From Ruminococcus sp. (GTDB taxonomy: Bacteria > Bacillota > Clostridia > Oscillospirales > Ruminococcaceae): a stretch of 13,972 bases of DNA. Location of the stretch: NCBI GenBank assembly GCA_003446315.1, contig DMBA01000006.1:1-13972 (forward strand). The letters are read 5' to 3'. A program made the position numbers and the translations under genes. Under the pieces are notes generated by a model, which had not been told where the DNA came from, did not search any database, and worked only from the letters and a program-made list of their open reading frames with translations. This document shows, in pieces, positions 6,641-13,892 of the stretch. Within the stretch, counting starts at the first letter, position 1. Each line of letters starts with the position of its first letter.

Positions 6641-6646
6641 TATACT
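6618..6646 (+). promoter_or_regulatory. sigma-A type promoter for secG
   Basis: The -35 is TTGCTT (6618-6623), the spacer is 17 bp, and the -10 is TATACT (6641-6646). Transcription would start near 6653, giving a leader of about 73 nt before the secG ATG at 6726. The T/A-rich DNA just upstream (6586-6616) may act as an UP-like element. Confidence 0.85.
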
Positions 6647-6725
6647 AAAAGCAATCGTTTGTTGTACAGCCTTTTTGTACACATTCTGTCATTCTAGAAA
6701 CGAAGGAAAGGATTGTTCGAAAACT

Positions 6726-6989
6726 ATGAACATCGTTGAACTCATCGGCGGAATCGTTCTGCTGATTGCCTGTGCACTGATTATCGTGCTCGGTCTGATG
6801 CAGGACCAGAAACAGGATCAGAATATGACTTCTGCAATCACCGGCGGTACGTATGATTCCGCATTCAGCAAGAACGAAGGCAACACCAAAGAAGCGATTC
6901 TGAAAAGATGGACCAAGTGGTTTGCCATTATTTTCTTTGTTGTGACTCTGGTTATCACCATCGTTCCGGTCTATATGAACAACAACTGA
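6726..6989 (+). CDS. secG: preprotein translocase subunit SecG
   Basis: SecG is the small non-essential subunit of the SecYEG channel that aids protein export. The 87-residue product has the family layout: a membrane segment at about 4-24 (VELIGGIVLLIACALI), a conserved hydrophilic loop with LGLMQ and TGGTYDSAF, and a second segment at about 63-82. The polar linker (NEGNTKEAILKRWTKW) is typical of Firmicute SecG. The start is ATG at 6726. Its ribosome site (GAAGGAAAGG) lies about 13 bases upstream, a rather long spacing. secG precedes rnr, a common Firmicute order, but a hairpin lies between them. Confidence 0.93.
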   Translation: MNIVELIGGIVLLIACALIIVLGLMQDQKQDQNMTSAITGGTYDSAFSKNEGNTKEAILKRWTKWFAIIFFVVTLVITIVPVYMNNN

Positions 6990-7006
6990 TTCGGAAAAAC
7001 TGTCAT

Positions 7007-7047
7007 ACGCCCTGTGCTCCGCCGTTGAGCGCAGGGCGTGCGTTTTA
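7007..7047 (+). terminator. intrinsic terminator after secG
   Basis: A 13-bp stem (ACGCCCTGTGCTC / GAGCGCAGGGCGT, one G-U pair) has a 7-nt loop (7020-7026) and is followed by GCGTTTTATATAT. It begins 17 bp after the secG stop and ends about 35 bp before the rnr start. It may end the secG transcript or allow partial read-through into rnr, for which I see no separate clear promoter in this gap. Confidence 0.85.
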
Positions 7048-7080
7048 TATATGCAAAAATCATAAAAAGGGGGTCTCAGC

Positions 7081-9309
7081 ATGGCAGGAAGACGATCTTC
7101 ACATGCCGCTGCACGCAAAGGAAAAGCACGCAGCAGCATCAAAAAGCAGGACAAACCCGCAAAGCGCGGTCAGAAGGAATATGAAGCAAAAGCAGATGTT
7201 CCGGGCAATTCCGAACAGCAAAAGCACTTCGAGAACCGCATCCAGACTTTTCTTGCAAAAGCAGGCGGCAGACCCGTTTCCCGTGCCGATCTCGCTGCAA
7301 AATGCAGAGGCAGAGGCAGGGCGGATTATCTGCATGCGCTGAAAGCACTCATCACTTCCGGCATCATTGCAGAGCGCAGAAACGGCTATGTCCTTGCAGC
7401 AGCAGCCGGTATGCTGCGTGCCGAGATCGTGCGGGTCAGCCGGACATTCGGCTTTGCGCGTCCGGAAGAAGGCGGAACAGAGATCTTTATTCCCGGCAGA
7501 GATCTGAAAGGTGCTATGCCCGGTGATATCGTGCTGCTCCAGCCAACCGGCGAACGCGACGGCACGCCGGAAGGTGCTGTCCGAACCGTGATCCTGCCGG
7601 CGCAAATGCAGATCTCCGGCATGCTGACCGATGATGAGGGCATGCTGCGGTTTTTGCCGGATACACTCTGCCGCCATACGCTTGCCATCGAAAATGCCGC
7701 GGACTGGCGCACACATGCCGGCGATAAAGTGCTCGCCGTTGTGACACAGCGCGGCGAACGGCATTCTGAGCATATTGTCAGGATCGTCTGTTCGCTCGGC
7801 AGTGCGGAATCTGCAAAAGCATGTGCCAGAGCACTGGCTCTGGTCAGCGGCGTTCCGCTGGAATTCCCGCCGGATGTGCTCGCAGAAGCCGATGCGCTCG
7901 AACAGCGCGGCATTACCGATACCGATCTGAACGGCAGACTCGATCTGCGTAATACTGAAGATGTCATTTTCACCATCGACGGCTTCGATGCAAAAGACCT
8001 CGATGACGCCATCTCTGTTTCCCGCACCGCAAACGGCTATCGGCTGGGCGTGCATATTGCCGATGTTTCGCATTATGTGACACAGGATTCCCGGCTCGAT
8101 CAGGAAGCCATCAGCCGCGGCACCAGCATTTATTATGCCGATCAGGTCATTCCCATGCTGCCGAAAGCACTGAGCAACGGCATCTGCTCTTTGCATCCGG
8201 ATGTGGACAGACTTGCGTTTTCTGCCTTGATGGAACTGGATGATGCCGGCGAGATCCGCAGTTATCGCTTTGCAAAAACGGTCATTCGCTCCGTTGTCAA
8301 GGGCGTTTACCGCGAAGTAAATGCCGTCATCGGCGGGACTGCTTCTCCGGAGATCGAAGAAAAATATGCACCGGTCAAAGAATCACTGCTGCTGCTGAAT
8401 GAATTGCGCGAAAAACGCCTTGCTGCCCGTAAAAAGCGCGGCGCACCGTCCATTGAAGCAGAGGAAAGTGCGTTTCTGCTGGACGAAAACGGCGTATGCA
8501 CCGAAGTTCTGGCGCGTACCCGTGCAGAAGGCGAAGAACTGATCGAAGAATGTATGCTGCTTGCAAACGAAGCCGCTGCGAAATGCGGCAAAACAAATCA
8601 TTTGCCGTTTGTTTACCGTGTGCATGCAAAGCCGCCGGAAGAAAAGGCGCTGCGGCTCGCCGATGCGCTCAATCGGCTGGATATCCCGCACCCCGCCCTT
8701 GATGATCCGAAGCCGAAGGATTATGCGCAGGTGCTGGAAAATGCTGCGGACAGTCCCCTGAAACCCGCTGTGCATCAGATCGTGCTGCGCAGTATGGCAA
8801 AAGCAGACTACGAAACCGAACCGGTCGGGCATTTCGGGCTGGCACTGGAAGATTATGCACATTTCACCTCTCCGATCCGCCGCTATCCCGATCTTGCGAT
8901 CCACCGGATCCTCTCTGCATTCCTCGAAGGCGAAAAACCGGAGCATATCCGGCAATTTGCGGAAGCTGCCGCAGAAGCCGGCTCCCGCACGGAACAACGC
9001 GCCATGCAGCTCGAACGGGACTGCGATGATCGCTACCGCGCAGAATGGGCTTCACAGCACATCGGCGAAACCTTTGAAGGCGCTGTGTCCGGTCTGACCG
9101 AATTCGGCATTTATGTCATGCTGCCGAATACCGCGGAAGGATTGGTTCCGCTGGATGCACTCCCGATGGATGAATATACCTTTGACGGATTCTTTTCCAT
9201 GCACGCTTCCGGCACCGGCAAGCATTATACGCTCGGCATGCCGATGCAGGTACAGATCACCCGCGCTGACATCAACAGCGGACATATTGATCTGGCACCG
9301 GCGGAATAA
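7081..9309 (+). CDS. rnr: ribonuclease R (3'-5' exoribonuclease)
   Basis: RNase R degrades structured RNA from the 3' end and acts with trans-translation and in rRNA/mRNA turnover. The 742-residue product has a very basic, low-complexity N-terminus (1-45, Lys/Arg/Ala-rich) and a winged-helix region (about 48-105). Two cold-shock-like domains follow (about 110-260), then the catalytic RNB domain (about 285-600). The catalytic aspartates are D300, D306, D308 and D309 in IDGFDAKDLDDA. The family signature HFTSPIRRYPDLAIHR begins at 594, and an S1 domain occupies about 660-740 (TFEGAVSGLTEFGIYV). The protein stops right after S1 and lacks the Lys-rich tail of some homologues. The start is ATG at 7081 with AAGGGGG 7 bases upstream. 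smpB, often next to rnr, is not here; a 55-bp gap leads to the DUF4214-like gene. Confidence 0.97.
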   Translation: MAGRRSSHAAARKGKARSSIKKQDKPAKRGQKEYEAKADVPGNSEQQKHFENRIQTFLAKAGGRPVSRADLAAKCRGRGRADYLHALKALITSGIIAERRNGYVLAAAAGMLRAEIVRVSRTFGFARPEEGGTEIFIPGRDLKGAMPGDIVLLQPTGERDGTPEGAVRTVILPAQMQISGMLTDDEGMLRFLPDTLCRHTLAIENAADWRTHAGDKVLAVVTQRGERHSEHIVRIVCSLGSAESAKACARALALVSGVPLEFPPDVLAEADALEQRGITDTDLNGRLDLRNTEDVIFTIDGFDAKDLDDAISVSRTANGYRLGVHIADVSHYVTQDSRLDQEAISRGTSIYYADQVIPMLPKALSNGICSLHPDVDRLAFSALMELDDAGEIRSYRFAKTVIRSVVKGVYREVNAVIGGTASPEIEEKYAPVKESLLLLNELREKRLAARKKRGAPSIEAEESAFLLDENGVCTEVLARTRAEGEELIEECMLLANEAAAKCGKTNHLPFVYRVHAKPPEEKALRLADALNRLDIPHPALDDPKPKDYAQVLENAADSPLKPAVHQIVLRSMAKADYETEPVGHFGLALEDYAHFTSPIRRYPDLAIHRILSAFLEGEKPEHIRQFAEAAAEAGSRTEQRAMQLERDCDDRYRAEWASQHIGETFEGAVSGLTEFGIYVMLPNTAEGLVPLDALPMDEYTFDGFFSMHASGTGKHYTLGMPMQVQITRADINSGHIDLAPAE

Positions 9310-9364
9310 TCCATTCCGTTTCGCAGATACTATTTAGAATAAAAAAGGAACCGGAGTATCATAT

Positions 9365-9847
9365 ATGAAAAGCTATATTGACAATGATCTGGCATGCGGT
9401 CTTTACCGGCTCGCGGAACAGCGCATGCAGGCAGCACAGCGTCAGATGCCGTGCACGGAAGCGGTTTTTACCGTGATGACAAATGCTATGCCGGATGCCG
9501 TTTCGTATCGGGATATCGAGCATCTGGAAAACGAAGATTTTCTGGAAGCCTCTTATCTGCTGCTGCTCGGCAGACCGCTTGACTTGCAGGCAAAAGAAGT
9601 CTGGCAGGAAAGCCTTGTGCTGCCGAAAACAGCGTTTCATACAGCCGTTCTGAAAACGATCCTTCAGTCATCGGAATATCAGACGCAGCGCATGCCGCTG
9701 ACAGATTGTCCCCTGCAGCTTGTGGATGAAGAACAGCCCAATGTGCTGATCCAGACACAGGTGCTGCCGGAACGTCTGGTGCGCATCTATCAGGCAATGC
9801 CCCGCTTTATGCAGAAGCTGGCGAAAAAAATCGCAGGAAAGGAGTGA
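9365..9847 (+). CDS. DUF4214-like protein paired with a glycosyltransferase
   Basis: The 160-residue product contains one stretch, at about 57-107, resembling the DUF4214 repeat: DFLEASYLLLLGRPLDLQA, then ILQSSEYQTQ. This matches that family's Y-x-xLLGRxxD opening and its closing S-x-E. The N-terminal 50 residues are helical and unassigned. The last 27 (LPERLVRIYQAMPRFMQKLA and KKIAGKE) form a basic amphipathic helix that could touch the membrane or the partner enzyme. There is no signal peptide. The start is ATG at 9365 with AAGGAACCGGAG upstream. The stop lies 6 bp before the glycosyltransferase start, whose ribosome site is inside this gene's end, so the two are probably made together. DUF4214 segments occur fused to or beside glycosyltransferases in other bacteria. 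The role here (scaffold or substrate binding) is inference. Confidence 0.8.
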   Translation: MKSYIDNDLACGLYRLAEQRMQAAQRQMPCTEAVFTVMTNAMPDAVSYRDIEHLENEDFLEASYLLLLGRPLDLQAKEVWQESLVLPKTAFHTAVLKTILQSSEYQTQRMPLTDCPLQLVDEEQPNVLIQTQVLPERLVRIYQAMPRFMQKLAKKIAGKE

Positions 9848-9853
9848 ACAGAT

Positions 9854-12262
9854 ATGCTGCAAACACAAATTTATATTGATCTTTCGCGGCTCTGTCTCAC
9901 GCCCTTTACCACCGGTATCCAGCGTGTTGCAAAAGAGATCGTGCTGCGGATGCTGCGCAATGATGCCGTGAAGGTCACGCTGCTGGCAGAGCTGCCCTCG
10001 CATACGGCTTGGCGCGTGCTGCCGCATGACGCTTTCACTGCCTTTTATACCGAGAAAAAAGGCAGTCCTTACGGCGACGGCAGACCGCAGATCCTCTCGC
10101 CGCACGACCTGCCTTCCGGCGCTGTGTTTTTTGATATCGACAGCGCATGGAATATGCCGATGCACAGAAGCTGGCTGTTCCCGATCCTCAAAGCACACGG
10201 TGTCACGATCGTCACACAGCTTTATGATCTGATCCCTGTGACAGAACCGCAGTTTTTCCATGAACAGACCCTGCGGCAGTTCCTTTCCTGGACAGCAGCC
10301 GTCATTCAGTTTGCAGACCATATCATCTGCAATGCGGATGCGACCGTCGCTGCCCTGCATACGCTCTGTGAGCAGCTTCATACCGATGCGCCGGCATGTA
10401 CCGTTGTCCCGCTGGGCGCTGACTTTGCAAAAAAAGCTGCCAATACAGATGATATTGACGAGAAACTGCTCGAAAAACTGCCGCAATATGGCTATATCCT
10501 GATGGTCGGCACGATCGAGCCGCGCAAGAATCACAGATTGCTGCTGGACGCAGTTCCGGCACTTTCCGAACGCGGTATCAAGGTCGTTTTCGCCGGCAGA
10601 ATCGGCTGGAATATGGCAGAATTTGCGAAAGAAATGGAAAAGCATCCGAAAAACGGAACCGACTTCTTCTTTGCGCAGGGGCCTTCCGATGCAACCATTC
10701 AGGCACTCTATAAAAATGCACTTGCAGTCGCCTTCCCGACCAAAAACGAAGGCTTCGGTCTGCCGATCGTGGAAGCCTATATGAACGGCACGCCGGTTCT
10801 GGCTTCGGATATTCCGGTGCTGCGTGAGGTCGGCGGCACTCTGGCAGATTATTTTGATAATACCAGTGTCGATTCGCTGGTCGCAGCAGTGGATGCGCTG
10901 CGTGCCGATCCGGAAGCCTATCAGAAAAAACGTGCCGAAATCGCCGCATATCAGCCGCGCACATGGGATGTCGCCGCTGAGGATATGACCGCCGCTTTGC
11001 AGCGTGTCGGACATATGACCGGCGCTGTTCCGGCTGATACAAAGGTCTCGCAGATGGTCGTGCTGACAGCGCGAAATGAAGATCTGCTGCGGACACTTCC
11101 GTATCTGGATGCATGTATGCCGTTTATCGAACGGCTGCTGGTGTGCTGTCCGGAGCGCAATGTTCCGGAACTGAAAGAAAAATGGAACGGCAGGATCCGG
11201 CTGGATTTCTTTACCGATGAGCAGCTCCTCGGGGAAGATGCGCTGCCGCAGGATCATACCACGCGCAATTTCTTCCTGCGCTGTCTGCTGATGCGGAAAG
11301 CACCGCTGGATGATGTCTTCATCATGACAGATGACGATTACCGCCCGCTGATGCCGCTGACACAGGAATTCTTCCTGAAAAACGGCAGATACCGCGCCTA
11401 TTATTGCTATGATCTCGCAAAATGGCAGGGCACACAGGGCAATTATACTTCCTATGACAGCAGCATGTTCCGCACCCGCGATTTCCTGATCGGCGAACGG
11501 CTGCCGGCACTGCAATATTCATCCCATCAGCCGCAGATCATTGACCGCCGCCTGTATCTGGAAATGCTGGACGCTTATCCGGATATTGACATGCAGGGGC
11601 TGGATGAATGGAGCACTTACTTCAATTATAATATCGCAAAGCATCCGGAATGGTTCTCGGCAGAGCGTTATTGCGTTGCAGGATGGCCCGGCGCAGTATC
11701 CGACTGGACGCTGTGGTGCCAGCCGCAATCGCTCGTGTTTGAGAATTTCTATGATGTGTTGTATGAGGATATGCATGTATTTGCGGGACTTTCAAAGGAA
11801 TATGATCCGGAGCGCTTCCATATGGAAAGTGCTGAAAAGATCTGCCGCTGGACAAGAGAACTGGATCGTCAGGCAGCAACCGACCTGATGCTCGAAGGCT
11901 ACCGCGAAATGTTCCGCGATGAACATCACAAGCCTTCTGAATTCCTGTTGTATCAGCAGGATGAAGTGCCGGTCTTGTCGATCCCGGAGCTGCTGTATCT
12001 TCCGGCAGGCGAAACCATCCGGCTTCCGCTTTCCGTTGATTCTGCCCTGCGAAACAGTACAGAACCGGTCACCTATCTGGTGGATGACGAAAAGCAGCGG
12101 CATGTGATCCATGAACGGGAACTGCTGCTGAGCTGTCTGGATGCATCGGTCGTGCCGGAGCTGATCCTGACAATGCCGCCGTATCCGTTCCGCGGCATGC
12201 TGACGGTCAAATACGGCGAAGCTGCTGCAAATTGCATTGTTTCCTGTCTGGAAAGACGATAA
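9854..12262 (+). CDS. large two-module glycosyltransferase: GT4 domain plus second DDD-motif transferase-like module
   Basis: The 802-residue cytoplasmic protein has no membrane segments. Residues 1-385 form a GT-B, GT4-type glycosyltransferase. It opens IYIDLSRLCLTPFTTGIQR and carries VGTIEPRKNH (218-227) and the E-x7-E motif in EGFGLPIVE (E299, E307). Residues about 395-680 look like a second catalytic module: it begins VVLTARNED, then LPQDHTTRNFF (H468), FIMTDDDYRPLMPL (D493-D495), SSHQPQ (H558) and LDEWSTYFNY (D584). This order recalls Stealth-type sugar-phosphate transferases or GT-A enzymes, but I cannot assign it firmly. Residues about 690-802 look beta-rich. The start is ATG at 9854 with AAAGGAG 9 bases upstream. 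It probably builds a surface or secreted polysaccharide or glycoprotein glycan with the DUF4214-like protein. No other sugar genes are in the window. Confidence 0.88.
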   Translation: MLQTQIYIDLSRLCLTPFTTGIQRVAKEIVLRMLRNDAVKVTLLAELPSHTAWRVLPHDAFTAFYTEKKGSPYGDGRPQILSPHDLPSGAVFFDIDSAWNMPMHRSWLFPILKAHGVTIVTQLYDLIPVTEPQFFHEQTLRQFLSWTAAVIQFADHIICNADATVAALHTLCEQLHTDAPACTVVPLGADFAKKAANTDDIDEKLLEKLPQYGYILMVGTIEPRKNHRLLLDAVPALSERGIKVVFAGRIGWNMAEFAKEMEKHPKNGTDFFFAQGPSDATIQALYKNALAVAFPTKNEGFGLPIVEAYMNGTPVLASDIPVLREVGGTLADYFDNTSVDSLVAAVDALRADPEAYQKKRAEIAAYQPRTWDVAAEDMTAALQRVGHMTGAVPADTKVSQMVVLTARNEDLLRTLPYLDACMPFIERLLVCCPERNVPELKEKWNGRIRLDFFTDEQLLGEDALPQDHTTRNFFLRCLLMRKAPLDDVFIMTDDDYRPLMPLTQEFFLKNGRYRAYYCYDLAKWQGTQGNYTSYDSSMFRTRDFLIGERLPALQYSSHQPQIIDRRLYLEMLDAYPDIDMQGLDEWSTYFNYNIAKHPEWFSAERYCVAGWPGAVSDWTLWCQPQSLVFENFYDVLYEDMHVFAGLSKEYDPERFHMESAEKICRWTRELDRQAATDLMLEGYREMFRDEHHKPSEFLLYQQDEVPVLSIPELLYLPAGETIRLPLSVDSALRNSTEPVTYLVDDEKQRHVIHERELLLSCLDASVVPELILTMPPYPFRGMLTVKYGEAAANCIVSCLERR

Positions 12263-12273
12263 GGGGGATATCA

Positions 12274-13311
12274 TTGTCATCGTTCATTGAAAAGCTGAAA
12301 ACAACGCATCAGCTCACAGATGCGGAACTGTTGGCGTTTCTGGCAGAACCGCAGCCGGAAGCAGATCTTTATGCCGCGGCAGATGCGCTGCGGCGTGCAT
12401 ATTACGGCGATGCAGTTTATCTGCGCGGTCTGATCGAGTTTACCAATTACTGCAAAAATAATTGCTATTACTGCGGCATCCGGGCAGGCAATCCGCATGC
12501 AGAGCGCTATCGCCTGACGGATGCTGAGATCCTCGAATGCTGCAAACAGGGCTATGCACTGGGTTACCGGACATTCGTCCTGCAAGGCGGCGAAGACCCG
12601 TTCTATACAGATGATAAGATCTGTGCACTGGTTTCCGCGATCGCACAGCAGCATCCGGATTGCCGCATCACACTTTCGATCGGGGAGAAATCCCGCGAGA
12701 GCTATCAGCGTTATTATGATGCCGGCGCACGGCGTTATTTGCTGCGCCACGAAACCGCAGATGCAGCGCATTATCAGAAGCTGCATCCGGAGAGCATGTC
12801 ACTGGAAAACCGCAAGCGATGTCTGTATGATCTGAAAGCGATCGGTTATCAGGTCGGCAGCGGCTTCATGATCGGTTCGCCGTATCAGACACCGGAATGT
12901 CTGGTGCAGGATATCCGGTTTTTGCAGGAATTGCAGCCTGCCATGATCGGTGTCGGGCCGTACATCACACACCGCGAAACGCCGTTTGCGGAGATGCCTT
13001 CGGGTGATCTGAAACTGAGCCTGAAAATCATTGCTTTGCTCCGGCTTTTGTTCCCGAAAGCACTGATTCCGGCAACGACTGCATTTGGTTCCATGCATCC
13101 GCAGGGCAGAGAGCTTGCACTGAAAGCCGGTGCAAATGTCATGATGCCGAATCTTTCCCCGAAGGAAGTGCGGAAGCTCTATGACCTTTATGAAAACAAG
13201 ATCTGCACCGGCGAAGAAGCGACCCAGTGCAGAGGATGCTTAGAGGCAAGAATCCGTTCGGCAGGCTATCGGATCGACGTAAATGTGGGAGACAGCCTTG
13301 CCGTATCATGA
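12274..13311 (+). CDS. hydE: [FeFe] hydrogenase H-cluster maturase HydE (radical SAM)
   Basis: HydE is a radical SAM enzyme that, with HydF and HydG, helps assemble the di-iron subcluster of [FeFe] hydrogenase. The 345-residue product has the cluster motif CKNNCYYC (C60, C64, C67) inside EFTNYCKNNCYYCGIR, which is characteristic of HydE. Further motifs are VLQGGEDPFYTD, the SAM-region RHETAD, and GVGPYITHRETPF. A C-terminal C311-x7-C319-x2-C322 is the ligand set of the accessory cluster seen in some HydE such as that of Thermotoga. Length is normal. The start is taken as TTG at 12274: AAGGGGG ends 6 bases upstream, and the in-frame ATG at 12232 lies inside the upstream gene. It follows the glycosyltransferase by 11 bp. 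hydF, hydG and hydrogenase genes are not in the window. The gene indicates an anaerobic hydrogen-metabolising host. Confidence 0.95.
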   Translation: MSSFIEKLKTTHQLTDAELLAFLAEPQPEADLYAAADALRRAYYGDAVYLRGLIEFTNYCKNNCYYCGIRAGNPHAERYRLTDAEILECCKQGYALGYRTFVLQGGEDPFYTDDKICALVSAIAQQHPDCRITLSIGEKSRESYQRYYDAGARRYLLRHETADAAHYQKLHPESMSLENRKRCLYDLKAIGYQVGSGFMIGSPYQTPECLVQDIRFLQELQPAMIGVGPYITHRETPFAEMPSGDLKLSLKIIALLRLLFPKALIPATTAFGSMHPQGRELALKAGANVMMPNLSPKEVRKLYDLYENKICTGEEATQCRGCLEARIRSAGYRIDVNVGDSLAVS

Positions 13312-13323
13312 AAGGATAACAAC

Positions 13324-13848
13324 ATGAACACAACACCGATGATCCAGGAGAATCAGAGACAAAAACTCATTCAGTATCTGTCAGAAGCGAGAAGCAAATA
13401 TATGTATTTGCTGTATATTGCAGCAGGCGGCAGCATTCTGTTCTTATTACCCGCGCTGCAAAGCATCAGCGTGATGCAGGTCACAAGGGATCTGCTTCCG
13501 GAGGGATACGCATCCCGCGGGAGCACATATTTATACATCTGGATCCTGTTTGTCATTATATTTGCAGCATTGTTTCTGATGGGATTTCAGCGGAAATTCG
13601 GCAGAAATGCGCCGATCAACTGCATCCGGCGGAATGACTTCACCTGTGAATATGTCACTGTTTCGCAGCTTTCGGATATTCAGGGCAGACCGCCCTATCT
13701 GATGACGGATACCCTTGGCACACAGTTTGTCGTACCGGTTTTTCTGGAATGCAAACAAATGCGCATCGGCATGCAGGTGATCGGGATTTACGCAGCAGAC
13801 GGCAGTCGTTTTGCCATGCTGGATCCTGCCAATATGCCGGAAATCTGA
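13324..13848 (+). CDS. two-pass membrane protein of unknown function
   Basis: I do not recognise a family. The 174-residue product has a charged N-terminus (NQRQKLIQYLSEARSK) and membrane segments at about 26-46 and 68-87, joined by a short outer loop. A soluble region of about 85 residues follows, likely cytoplasmic and beta-rich (FTCEYVTVSQLSD, GTQFVVPVFLE, GMQVIGIYAADG). It resembles small membrane-anchored domains with an OB- or SH3-like fold, but this is an impression only. The start is ATG at 13324 with AAAGGA 7 bases upstream. It begins 12 bp after hydE and is followed by a hairpin, so it appears to be the last gene of the rnr-hydE run. A link to hydrogenase is not supported beyond position. 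Confidence 0.85.
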   Translation: MNTTPMIQENQRQKLIQYLSEARSKYMYLLYIAAGGSILFLLPALQSISVMQVTRDLLPEGYASRGSTYLYIWILFVIIFAALFLMGFQRKFGRNAPINCIRRNDFTCEYVTVSQLSDIQGRPPYLMTDTLGTQFVVPVFLECKQMRIGMQVIGIYAADGSRFAMLDPANMPEI

Positions 13849-13863
13849 TTTGATTGCAAAAAG

Positions 13864-13892
13864 ATCCCCGTGTAAAGCCAATACACGGGGAT
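13864..13892. terminator. hairpin terminator, probably bidirectional
   Basis: An 11-bp perfect stem (ATCCCCGTGTA / TACACGGGGAT) has a 7-nt loop and begins 15 bp after the upstream stop codon. On the minus strand it is followed by CTTTTTGCAAT, a fair U-tract. On the plus strand it is followed only by TCAGTCTGTCG. It closes the plus-strand run, but its shape best suits a gene arriving from the right on the minus strand. Confidence 0.8.

Noticed and set aside
6439..6725. Possible small RNA or riboswitch between the RING-finger gene and secG
   Set aside because: The gap is accounted for by two divergent promoters, their leaders and an AT-rich inverted repeat. I see no recognisable riboswitch, tRNA or T-box pattern.
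7099..8196. A 365-codon minus-strand frame opposite rnr
   Set aside because: It is antisense to the N-terminal half of an unmistakable RNase R, without its own ribosome site or motifs.
9310..9364. Possible promoter upstream of the DUF4214-like gene (TACTAT or TAGAAT as -10)
   Set aside because: Neither candidate has a -35 resembling TTGACA at 16-18 bp, unlike the clear promoters elsewhere in the window.
9668..11515. A 615-codon open frame on the minus strand, antisense to the DUF4214-like and glycosyltransferase genes
   Set aside because: Its product is rich in Cys, His, Arg and Gln without any domain, and it lies opposite genes with clear motifs and ribosome sites. It is a codon-bias shadow.
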